Source of the DNA: Crocinitomicaceae bacterium
GTDB taxonomy: Bacteria > Bacteroidota > Bacteroidia > Flavobacteriales_D > Crocinitomicaceae
Direction: 5' to 3'
Assembly: GCA_021740085.1 (NCBI GenBank)
Contig: JAIPAL010000001.1
Span: 1-64,000 of the forward strand
DNA length: 64,000 bases
The notes below the pieces were generated by a model, which searched no databases, was not told the DNA's origin, and saw only the letters and a program-made list of their open reading frames with translations. Of the stretch, positions 17,960-24,571 are shown piece after piece; positions within the stretch are counted from its first letter, which is position 1; every line of letters begins with the position of its first letter. The position numbers and the translations under genes were made by a program.

Positions 17960-18574
17960 ATGAAAAAGTTAATTTTTGGAACATTATTCCTTGCCTTAGT
18001 AGGAATTGGAGGTTTTTCATGTAAAAAAACCCACGAAATAAAAACTTTATCAAAAACTGAAAACACTTTTGAGTCACAAAAAAATGAACTACAAAACATC
18101 CTAAAGGATTTAAATTCTGAAGAAAAAGACGGGCCTGGTTGGTGGGAGAAATTTAAAGATTGGGTACATACTAAGTCAGGCACTTCTCAACGTTGGGTAA
18201 ATGGACAGGCAGCTTGTTTCGGTGATGGTGGTTGTGGTCCTTGTGCTGGAATGTGTCCCTTTGGCTTAGTTGAAGGTGGGGACGTTGGTAATATCTCTGA
18301 CTCAGAATTAAGCGCAGGATTCAGGCCTCTTTTATTTACTTTTGTAGAAAATTCTGAAAAAGAAATTCGACTTATCGTTGAAATTCCTAATAGTTACAAA
18401 AGTGACTTTGTAACGAATAATGGTGTCTATGTTGCAGAAGACACTTATTTGCCCGCGTTTTTAGTCGCACCAATTAAGGCTAATACGATTCTTATTAAGA
18501 AAGGGTTTTACCCAGCTATTATTGATTCGGTAAGTGGAAATGCTCAAACAATTGTTGACATAATTATAAATTAA
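17960..18574 (+). CDS. Lipoprotein with CGPC-type Cys cluster, unknown function
   Basis: A 204-aa lipoprotein: signal peptide with lipobox GGFSC (C21 lipidated), a charged linker, then WWEKFKDWVHTKSGT at 61-75 and a compact Cys cluster C86, C92, C95, C99 (CGPCAGMC). The CGPC is the thioredoxin-type CxxC, but no thioredoxin fold is apparent. The C-terminal half is beta-rich. From memory it resembles an uncharacterised Bacteroidota family of secreted proteins with a CGPCxGxC motif; I cannot confirm this. It stands between repeat copies A and B with the next lipoprotein gene, after its own promoter. Confidence 0.75.
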   Translation: MKKLIFGTLFLALVGIGGFSCKKTHEIKTLSKTENTFESQKNELQNILKDLNSEEKDGPGWWEKFKDWVHTKSGTSQRWVNGQAACFGDGGCGPCAGMCPFGLVEGGDVGNISDSELSAGFRPLLFTFVENSEKEIRLIVEIPNSYKSDFVTNNGVYVAEDTYLPAFLVAPIKANTILIKKGFYPAIIDSVSGNAQTIVDIIIN

Positions 18575-18591
18575 TTATTACTAACTTGCTG

Positions 18592-18626
18592 AAAGGGGTT
18601 TTTCTTTTAATTTTAAAAGCCCCATT
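18592..18626 (+). terminator. Hairpin between the two lipoprotein genes
   Basis: GGGGTTTTT and AAAAGCCCC pair around an AT-rich loop. It follows the 204-aa gene by about 20 nt and has only a weak T-run after it, so it may be an attenuator or an mRNA-end stabiliser. Confidence 0.45.
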
Positions 18627-18646
18627 GATTTTTATTCAACTGTAAT

Positions 18647-19255
18647 ATGAAGTTTACTTGTTTTCTGTTTTTAGCATTAATTTTCACGTCCTGTAATCTC
18701 ATCCGAATACTCCAAATGTCGGAACCTAATGATGAGTCCAAAATTGAGGTGAACAGATTTATAAAGAAATATAAATATGACTACAGTTTATTTGCAGATG
18801 ACAGCAAATCTTGGATGCAAAAAACCAAAATATATGGCGTCAACAATGATACAACCAAATACTCTTACGTACAACTAAGGATTTACAATCGTGATGGTAG
18901 TTTATATTCCGCCTATTCACAATGCATGGGGGATTTTAACAAGAGGAATTTTGTAGATAGTTTCCCACTCAAAAGGAATGATTATCCTTTTATCAATAAG
19001 CAATTGAACTTTAAAAATGAAATGGATTTGCTTGATCTAAGTACTGAAAAAAAAGAACAGATTCTTTCGCAATCAATAAATTACAAATTCATTTACGTCG
19101 TTTATTATGCTATTTGGACAAATTATCCATCGAAACATGTCCTTAAAGAAGTTTCTAAGATTAAATCGAAGCATCCAAATGATGTCATGGTTATATTGGT
19201 GAATTTAGCTAGAGATACTCATAAAGGAAATACCCTAAATGATACTCCAAATTAA
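18647..19255 (+). CDS. Lipoprotein, possible degenerate thioredoxin-like domain
   Basis: A 202-aa lipoprotein with lipobox IFTSC (C16). The middle (about 75-100) is beta-rich. The segment from about 149 to 190 (YVVYYAIWTNYPSKHVLKEV then DVMVILVNLARD) has the strand-helix-strand outline and Pro of thioredoxin-like proteins, but the CxxC position reads TNYP, so it could not do thiol exchange. This is a weak structural inference and I do not recognise a family. It lies 72 nt after the CGPC lipoprotein gene, probably in the same transcript. Confidence 0.65.
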   Translation: MKFTCFLFLALIFTSCNLIRILQMSEPNDESKIEVNRFIKKYKYDYSLFADDSKSWMQKTKIYGVNNDTTKYSYVQLRIYNRDGSLYSAYSQCMGDFNKRNFVDSFPLKRNDYPFINKQLNFKNEMDLLDLSTEKKEQILSQSINYKFIYVVYYAIWTNYPSKHVLKEVSKIKSKHPNDVMVILVNLARDTHKGNTLNDTPN

Positions 19256-19286
19256 AAATACCACCAAAATAAAAAACTAAAATAGA

Positions 19287-19545
19287 ACCTTAAAGAAAGC
19301 TTTAGGGATTACGCATCTAAAAGGATGCGTGATCCCCAAAGGGGTAGCTTCATACTAATTAAAGCCCTGCCGCGATGCGGTAACTAGCTTTTTTTGCTCC
19401 ACTTCACCTTAAAGCAAGCTTTAGGAAGGGTTTTTGGGCTAATCGTTGGTTTAGGAATGAAAAAGTGCTATTAAGCTATACTAGGATAGATTCTAAAAAT
19501 GTTAGTACATGTACTTAAAATTCCATCGTGCAAAATAATGCACGA
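19287..19545 (+). repeat. Structured intergenic repeat, copy B
   Basis: The most complete copy. It opens with CCTTAAAGAAAGCTTTAGG, then the hairpin GGGATTACGCATC-TAAAAG-GATGCGTGATCCC, then CCCCAAAGGGG, then the GCCGCGATGCGG terminator-like hairpin with CTTTTTTT, then CCTTAAAGCAAGCTTTAGG, then a tail of about 110 bp shared only with copy A, and finally a hairpin TCGTGCA/TGCACGA (19526-19545). It fills the first half of the 551-bp gene-poor space. Confidence 0.8.
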
Positions 19546-19694
19546 TCAACACAAAACCCTTATAAACACTTAAAATTAGGGATGTTTAAAAAAGAATTGA
19601 TTAATTCGTGAAGTTTGGAGCCCTACAAAACTATTGTGATTTTGGAATATATTTGACCAACGAAATTAAAATTTGATTTATAGAAATTAATCCC
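19546..19694. other. AT-rich spacer, nothing recognised
   Basis: Between repeat copy B and the next promoter. No convincing open frame or RNA. A minus-strand frame over 19631-19846 lacks family features and runs through the promoter of the next genes. Confidence 0.45.
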
Positions 19695-19726
19695 ATTGAA
19701 CGGTAATAAATTGAGTGATAATTTTG
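19695..19726 (+). promoter_or_regulatory. Promoter of the small-peptide transcription unit
   Basis: ATTG (19695-19698), 20 nt, then TAATTTTG (19719-19726). It shares its layout and much of its sequence with the promoter at 17844-17875. The first ATG downstream is at 19807. Confidence 0.45.
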
Positions 19727-19806
19727 GCTTGGATTGAAATACTTAAAGAAAAAATTTGACTTAAACATTTCTAAACATAAAGTAGGGTGATAAAAATTTA
19801 TTAAAA

Positions 19807-19974
19807 ATGAAAATGTTAATTTATAGCGTTTTATTCTTTGCCTCAATTAACACTAGAACTCTATCTACAATTTTTAATGTTCAGAGGACGCTTACCAAAA
19901 GTAATAAAAAAAATGTTTTTTTGACTGTCGGAAATTCTGAAACAGCGACAATAAATTCTGAAAGTAAGACTTAA
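19807..19974 (+). CDS. Possible small secreted peptide (55 aa)
   Basis: ATG to TAA encodes 55 residues. It begins MKMLIYSVLFFASINT, a hydrophobic start like a signal peptide, followed by a polar Lys/Ser/Thr-rich tail with no cysteine. It lies 80 nt after the promoter box and 17 nt before the Cys-rich peptide gene, so it is placed to be the first gene of that unit. I recognise no family and it could be a chance frame. Confidence 0.35.
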   Translation: MKMLIYSVLFFASINTRTLSTIFNVQRTLTKSNKKNVFLTVGNSETATINSESKT

Positions 19975-19991
19975 CACTTAAATTTTTTCTC

Positions 19992-20168
19992 ATGAAAAAA
20001 GTTTTTTTATTGGGCGGTTTTATCGCTTTAATATTTTCATTCTTCAGTTTTAACAACACAACCGAAGAAGAAGTTTGTTCTCCACGTGTAATTGAAAAAC
20101 AATTACGTGATGGATGTTATGGTAGTTCAAATGTCTGTTGTGTTAGCACGGCAGTTAAACACATGTAA
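19992..20168 (+). CDS. Small secreted Cys-rich peptide (58 aa)
   Basis: MKKVFLLGGFIALIFSFFSF is a signal peptide of about 20 residues. The mature part of about 38 residues has four cysteines: C29, C42, C49 and C50 (GCYGSSNVCC), enough for two disulfides. A terminator follows at once. Position and layout recall the small Cys-containing exported peptides that in Bacteroidota often precede a beta-propeller gene and a MauE/DoxX gene, as happens here. Function unknown; it could be a signal, a structural surface peptide or a peptide natural product precursor. Confidence 0.7.
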   Translation: MKKVFLLGGFIALIFSFFSFNNTTEEEVCSPRVIEKQLRDGCYGSSNVCCVSTAVKHM

Positions 20169-20192
20169 CAATCCATAATTAAAAGCCACAGA

Positions 20193-20224
20193 AAAAAGCC
20201 CATCAAATTTTGATGGGCTTTTCT
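20193..20224 (+). terminator. Rho-independent terminator after the Cys-rich peptide
   Basis: AAAAGCCCATCAA pairs with TTGATGGGCTTTT around a short AT loop, followed by TTCTATTCTTT. It starts about 25 nt after the peptide stop. Partial read-through would give much peptide mRNA and less of the downstream membrane genes. Confidence 0.75.
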
Positions 20225-20262
20225 ATTCTTTAAAAAAATGCATGAATTAAAATCTTTCAACC

Positions 20263-21279
20263 TTGAAAAAAACAATAATCTATCTTTTAATTGGAATCGT
20301 TTCAGCATTTTCAATTATTGCTCTGTTAGTAAAATCAAGCAATAAAAAAAATAAAATCGAGCTAGTTCAGAAAAGAAACATCAATAAACAACTTGTTCTA
20401 ATTAAATCAATCAAATTTGAGAACATACTAGGCATGATGAAGAAAACTAAAAATGATATTACTTTCGCATGTTTCGACAATGTTGATGGCAACTCCATTT
20501 TTTATTTCGACACAATTAGAAAGAAAATTAGAAAGAAAATTGAGTTGAATATCCCAATTGAAAAAATTGTTGTAGACAATTATTTTTATTCAAAACATGG
20601 ATTGTTTATAGTAAATAGTATCAATGGGACTTTGCTGAAAATAAGCAGCGACGGTAATATTATAGAAAAATTTACATACCCAAAAAAATTCTTTCGGGTT
20701 GATAACCGGGATGATTTATTTTTAATATCAGGATGGGATAAAAATTTCAATCTTTTTCATGAAAAATTCAACTTTTCTTTGAAGAAAATCTCTAAAATCG
20801 TTTTCGAAGATGATTATCTAAAAAAATATAAATCTAACGGAATTGCCTTAGACGGTGCATATTTTAGTAATGATTATTTTACGGTTAACATGCCTTATTC
20901 AGTAAATCGAATATACATATTTAATGAAAATTTCAACTATACAAATAAGATGGATTTAATTTACAATCCTATCACTTTTAAAATTAGAAATGGTGAAGAC
21001 GGAAATATATATCCAGATCCAAATAATTTAAACCCTAATAAACATGCATATCTAGATTCGACCAATATTTTTTATTGCCTTTTAAACGAATCAACAAAAT
21101 GGGATAAATCAAATAAATGCTATATTGATATATATGATTTAAAAAACAAAAAATATAAAGAAAGTATTAAAGTTGTTGACTTTGCAAATTCTGAACCACG
21201 AGAAATTATTGTTGCCGGTAATCGAATTTATATTTTGTTCAAATCATCACTAAATATTTATTTAATCAAAAACAAATGA
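20263..21279 (+). CDS. Membrane-anchored propeller-like protein, unknown function
   Basis: A 338-aa protein beginning at a TTG (no in-frame ATG is usable upstream: ATG AAT TAA at 20242). Residues 4-25 form an uncleaved membrane anchor, with the rest outside. The body is a series of short beta-rich blocks with repeated aromatic/Asp motifs, such as DNVDGNSIFYFDT, SINGTLLKISSDGNI, and SNGIALDGAYFSNDYFT, consistent with a six-bladed propeller of the BF3164/6-bladed type seen in Bacteroidota (inference). It overlaps the next gene by 4 nt (ATGA), so the two are translated together. Very AT-rich codon use. Confidence 0.65.
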   Translation: MKKTIIYLLIGIVSAFSIIALLVKSSNKKNKIELVQKRNINKQLVLIKSIKFENILGMMKKTKNDITFACFDNVDGNSIFYFDTIRKKIRKKIELNIPIEKIVVDNYFYSKHGLFIVNSINGTLLKISSDGNIIEKFTYPKKFFRVDNRDDLFLISGWDKNFNLFHEKFNFSLKKISKIVFEDDYLKKYKSNGIALDGAYFSNDYFTVNMPYSVNRIYIFNENFNYTNKMDLIYNPITFKIRNGEDGNIYPDPNNLNPNKHAYLDSTNIFYCLLNESTKWDKSNKCYIDIYDLKNKKYKESIKVVDFANSEPREIIVAGNRIYILFKSSLNIYLIKNK

Positions 21280-21698
21280 TAAGATTTTATTTTTCACAAT
21301 TCATTCGAATTATTCTTTTATTAATGTTTTGTTACACAACTTACCATAAATTAACTGATTTGAATAAATTCGAAGAGACATTATTAAAATCAACTTTAAT
21401 TGAAGAGTATCAAGTAAAATACTTACTCTTAATTATCCCTTCTATTGAATTAATCGCGATTTTCTCTCTACTAAGGATAAATTATCGAATTGGATTTTTT
21501 ATTTCGTTTTTCTTAATGTTGTTGTTCACTTTGTATTTAGTTGCATTAAATAATTACTCATTTTATAAAGGATGTTCTTGTGGTGGAATTTTTAATGAAT
21601 TGTCATATAGTCAACATATAATAGTTAACATATCCTTCATTTTACTTTCAGGAGTGGGTATATTTATTTTTTCTGTTGCAAGAAACAAATCAGAATAA
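21276..21698 (+). CDS. MauE/DoxX-like redox-associated membrane protein
   Basis: A 140-aa protein with four hydrophobic segments (about 8-25, 48-66, 71-92 and 112-135). The Cys pair C100/C102 in KGCSCGG, just before the last segment, is the hallmark of MauE/DoxX-like proteins of Bacteroidota. These relatives of the DsbD/VKOR-type systems are thought to pass reducing equivalents across the membrane. Translation is coupled to the propeller-like gene. It suggests that disulfide chemistry on the Cys-rich peptide or the CGPC lipoprotein is part of the cluster's job (inference). Confidence 0.75.
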   Translation: MIRFYFSQFIRIILLLMFCYTTYHKLTDLNKFEETLLKSTLIEEYQVKYLLLIIPSIELIAIFSLLRINYRIGFFISFFLMLLFTLYLVALNNYSFYKGCSCGGIFNELSYSQHIIVNISFILLSGVGIFIFSVARNKSE

Positions 21699-21736
21699 AC
21701 ATAAGTCATCCAAATTCTTAAGGCATTCTAGCCCTA

Positions 21737-21750
21737 GGGTAAGCTTACCC
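21737..21750. repeat. Overlapping palindromes
   Basis: GGGTAAGCTTACCC is a perfect 14-bp palindrome. It shares its GGG with CCCTAGGG at 21732-21739. It lies in the convergent spacer after the MauE-like gene; meaning unknown. Confidence 0.4.
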
Positions 21751-21813
21751 GCGTATGTTTAAATCTCAATTTAAAAAGGCAATTTAGTATTCGCTAGGAT
21801 AATTAATATTGAA

Positions 21814-21848
21814 ATAAAAAAAGCAGAATATAAATTCTGCTTTTTTTA
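21814..21848. terminator. Bidirectional terminator between MauE-like gene and response regulator
   Basis: GCAGAAT (21823-21829), loop ATAA, ATTCTGC (21834-21840), flanked by an A-run before and a run of seven Ts after. It can end transcripts from both converging operons. Confidence 0.75.
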
Positions 21849-21919
21849 TTAGAAACTTAGGCATTTGAACAAAGAAATTATCCTTGAGATAACAAATTAA
21901 CCTAATAATTACTTTTGCT

Positions 21920-22678
21920 TTAAAAATACTTCAAACTATCCAACAAACCACCTTGCTGTCTCAATTTCTTAGCAGCAATAATATCTTCATTTTCTAATTC
22001 AATCTCCTCATTAGACCTTGGGGTATAAAATCCGTTAATAATGCTCAAGCGTATGAGTTCATTGGCGGATTTCACCGCAAACTTTTTCATAAGAATCGTT
22101 CGGAGGAGATCAAGGTTTTTCTTTGAAGTAAAAACGGCGGCAGCTATTTCTTGGCCCTTTTTACCATCGCAAATCATTCTGATTATTTTTATGTCTCGTT
22201 CATCCAAATCCAAATGTTTCATTCGACTTTGTATTTTTCGCTCTGTAGCAATGGAATTCATAATTGCCTCGTTCATGAAATAGTTGGTGTATTTACCGTC
22301 ATGATGAATCTTTGTAATTGCTTCAATCATTTCACGCGTTGAACATTCTTTAAGAAGGTATGCATCTGCGCCTCTCGAAAGTAACTCGAATGCGATATCG
22401 AGGGCGTCATGCATGGTTAAAATAATGACTTTAACTTTGGGCTCTACCTTTTTGAGTTTTTCAAGGGTTTGTATGCCATTGAGTACGGGCATTTCTAGAT
22501 CGAGCAAAACGACATCAATTGGTTTGGTGGCAAGTTGATCCAGAAAGTCTTGTCCGTTTGCAGCGCCAAAAACATATTCAAAACCTGGAATTTCAGCTAA
22601 TGTTTTTCCGATTGCGTTTCTAACTAGTTCATGATCTTCAACAAGGGCTAGCTTAATTTTTTGAAAGGTGTTATCCAT
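21920..22678 (-). CDS. NarL/LuxR-type response regulator
   Basis: A 252-aa two-domain regulator. The receiver domain has the acidic pair E14/D15, the phospho-acceptor D60 (VVLLDLEMP), T88 and K110 (YLLKE). The C-terminal domain (about 150-215) is a LuxR-type helix-turn-helix, somewhat divergent (ERDIKIIRMICDGKKGQEIA then LRTILMKKFAVKSANELI). The last 35 residues are a charged extension. Its start overlaps the histidine kinase by 8 nt. Targets are likely near; the divergent lipoprotein operon at 24.5 kb is an obvious candidate (inference). Confidence 0.88.
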   Translation of the reverse strand: MDNTFQKIKLALVEDHELVRNAIGKTLAEIPGFEYVFGAANGQDFLDQLATKPIDVVLLDLEMPVLNGIQTLEKLKKVEPKVKVIILTMHDALDIAFELLSRGADAYLLKECSTREMIEAITKIHHDGKYTNYFMNEAIMNSIATERKIQSRMKHLDLDERDIKIIRMICDGKKGQEIAAAVFTSKKNLDLLRTILMKKFAVKSANELIRLSIINGFYTPRSNEEIELENEDIIAAKKLRQQGGLLDSLKYF

Positions 22679-23483
22679 GTTCTACCTGAATTTTAGTGTT
22701 CAACTCAACTGTGCCGTAACTCTCATTTCGATTAAAAGTCAAATTACCATTAATCATTTTCAGTCGATATTTAATGTTTTCTAATCCAAAACTATCTGAT
22801 TCCGCAGTAAGTACATTAAAATCGCGTTGAGTTAATGCAATTCCATTGTGCTTGATATTCATTTTCAGTTGCCACTTCTCGTACTTCAGACTCATTTCAA
22901 TAGCATTCGGATAGCTATGTTTCAACAAGTTGGTTATTAACTCACTGACAATGTAGAAATAATGCATACTGATTACATCCGGTATTACTATATCATTTGG
23001 AATTTCTGAAAGAAAAATAAACGAATCAATTAAAGATTCCGTTTTCTGCTTGGCCATTTTTTCCAATGCTTTTACCAAGCCAAACTTCAACAAATAATGC
23101 GGGACCAACCCTTTCGTAATCTGACGTATTTGATCAACGCTATCTTGAACATAACTCTTCGTTAATGACACCTCGCTCAAAACTAACTGCCCCAGTTCAG
23201 CTCTATCCTCGACATTCGAAAGATTCTTCAAGACTAAAGATAATCGCGCACCCACATCATCATGCAGCAGGCGCGCGATTTCACTTCGTTCCTTTTCCTG
23301 GGTGGTTATTGCCACTTCGAGTTTTTCGAGTTCTTTTTTATCCTCGGTTTCTTTAATTAATTTTTCGGAGATTTCTTTTATTTTGCGGTTTTTATTCGTT
23401 AGCAATATTATTCCACCTCCCATGAAAATAGAAAAGGACATCACTAATATTATAAACAGACCTAATTCTTGGGCTTCAAGCAT
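22671..23483 (-). CDS. Sensor histidine kinase (NarX/DesK-type) with altered ATP-binding box
   Basis: A 270-aa kinase with one membrane segment (about 8-28), a coiled coil (about 32-68) and the HisKA_3-type site IARLLHDDVGARL with phospho-accepting H74. There is no sensor domain of its own. The ATPase domain keeps the N-box (SELITNLLKH) and G2-like GLENI, but the G1 box reads HNGIA where DNGxG is usual. The start overlaps the upstream seven-segment membrane gene by 22 nt, so that protein probably supplies the sensing part (inference). Confidence 0.85.
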   Translation of the reverse strand: MLEAQELGLFIILVMSFSIFMGGGIILLTNKNRKIKEISEKLIKETEDKKELEKLEVAITTQEKERSEIARLLHDDVGARLSLVLKNLSNVEDRAELGQLVLSEVSLTKSYVQDSVDQIRQITKGLVPHYLLKFGLVKALEKMAKQKTESLIDSFIFLSEIPNDIVIPDVISMHYFYIVSELITNLLKHSYPNAIEMSLKYEKWQLKMNIKHNGIALTQRDFNVLTAESDSFGLENIKYRLKMINGNLTFNRNESYGTVELNTKIQVEHG

Positions 23484-24073
23484 ATTGCATATGAGAAAAG
23501 AAGATTCAATATTAAAGAGAGCATTACCATGAAATCCAGTAAGTAGTTATTTAATTCCTTCGATTTCAAAATAATCTCCTCAAAGAATAGTAAAAATGTA
23601 AATGCAATTGTGTAAATGGATATCGAACAAAATATGATCTTTTGGAAATAATCTCCAGTAATATTGAACAGATATCGTATACCAAATCCCGAAATTACAA
23701 TATAAGTATACATTGTGGAAACATGGTTGTTTTGCAAGATACTTGACGTTACAGTCAAATCCAATATAAAAAAAACTAAAGCTAGAATTAGAAAAATTTC
23801 TTTTCGAAATTTATAGCGATGTAACGTATAAAATAGCTCTAAGATCAGAACAAACTGAATGAGAATTGAAAAGTGGAAAACTGGCAATGAATTACTAATT
23901 ACCTTTTCCGAAATTATATTTCCGAGATCTGTTAAGAATCTTGCCAATATGAAAAGAAAAAAAACTGACCTTAATCGAGTTTGCTTTGAAGTTATTCGTT
24001 GTTGGACTCCGATAAAAATCACCGGAATCAAACTTGATAATAAAACCGAATAATAGAAAAGGTAAAAATTCAT
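23462..24073 (-). CDS. Seven-segment membrane protein, probable sensor partner
   Basis: A 203-aa protein made almost entirely of seven hydrophobic segments (about 3-24, 38-56, 66-85, 91-109, 122-140, 145-166 and 177-198) with short loops and no soluble domain. It shares TAATG with the gene before it and overlaps the kinase gene by 22 nt. I recognise no family. Context suggests a ligand-sensing or signal-transmitting subunit of the kinase (inference). Confidence 0.65.
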   Translation of the reverse strand: MNFYLFYYSVLLSSLIPVIFIGVQQRITSKQTRLRSVFFLFILARFLTDLGNIISEKVISNSLPVFHFSILIQFVLILELFYTLHRYKFRKEIFLILALVFFILDLTVTSSILQNNHVSTMYTYIVISGFGIRYLFNITGDYFQKIIFCSISIYTIAFTFLLFFEEIILKSKELNNYLLDFMVMLSLILNLLFSYAICLKPKN

Positions 24074-24387
24074 TAACTATTCAATGAGTTTGAATTAGAA
24101 CAATTTGGCGGACATTTTATTATTTTATCAGCTATCAAACCGTTAACCAAATCGTTTTCGTTACCATCTGCACCAACAATAACAATAGTGTTTTCATTAT
24201 TTTCATCTTTGGCAAAGTAAAAACGAATACCAACACATTCATTTTGGGCTAAAATCTTTTTGATTTTTTCTTTCCCCATAAAACCCCCTATAACCTCGCC
24301 AGGTTGAATTGTATTTCTGTAGCGTTTTGTCATTTCTGACCCTTCTCTTAGAGTGATAAAATCACCTTCATTTCCATTAAAAGACAT
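24073..24387 (-). CDS. Conserved small cytoplasmic protein of a signalling operon (104 aa)
   Basis: A 104-aa protein without signal peptide or membrane segment. Features: MSFNGNEGDFITLREGSEMT at the N-terminus, GGFMGKEKIKKIL, CVGIRFYFAKDENN, VIVGADGNENDL and a C-terminal KCPPNCS with two cysteines. I recall similar Bacteroidota hypothetical proteins with the same N-terminal FNG.EG.....G..MT and C-terminal CP..C patterns, without known function. First gene of a four-gene operon; its stop and the next start share TAATG. It may be a signalling adaptor. Confidence 0.7.
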   Translation of the reverse strand: MSFNGNEGDFITLREGSEMTKRYRNTIQPGEVIGGFMGKEKIKKILAQNECVGIRFYFAKDENNENTIVIVGADGNENDLVNGLIADKIIKCPPNCSNSNSLNS

Positions 24388-24481
24388 AATATAAAATTTA
24401 AAGTTAGTCCGGCGAATTTAAAAAACGAATACGCCGAAAAGGTGTTAATCTTAACTAATTTTTGTTGAATATATAAAAAAT

Positions 24482-24495
24482 TAGAACGAGTTCTA
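24482..24495. promoter_or_regulatory. Operator-like palindrome in a divergent spacer
   Basis: TAGAAC-GA-GTTCTA: two 6-bp arms around GA. It lies between the signalling operon (start 24387, minus) and the lipoprotein operon (start 24572, plus), about 45 nt before the -7 box of the latter. Such a site could bind a dimeric regulator, possibly the response regulator encoded next door (inference). Confidence 0.4.
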
Positions 24496-24540
24496 GTTAT
24501 TATTAGAAAGATACATTGGTGTGCCAGGTTGTCAAACATA

Positions 24541-24548
24541 TAATTTTG
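24541..24548 (+). promoter_or_regulatory. -7 promoter box of the lipoprotein operon
   Basis: TAATTTTG, a perfect TAnnTTTG, 23 nt before ATG 24572. CATTG lies at 24514-24518. It shows that the GTG at 24521, upstream of the box, is not the start. Confidence 0.5.
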
Positions 24549-24571
24549 ACAAATTAAAACTATATACACTT

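Noticed and set aside
17380-19545. Insertion sequence bounded by repeats A and B
   Set aside because: No transposase is encoded between them and the ends show no terminal inverted repeats or target duplication; duplication of a repeat-plus-promoter unit fits better.
19631-19846. 71-aa minus-strand frame
   Set aside because: It covers the promoter of the peptide unit and shows no signal peptide or family motif.
24521-24571. GTG start for the lipoprotein at 24572
   Set aside because: It would put 17 residues before a clear lipoprotein signal peptide and lies upstream of the promoter box.
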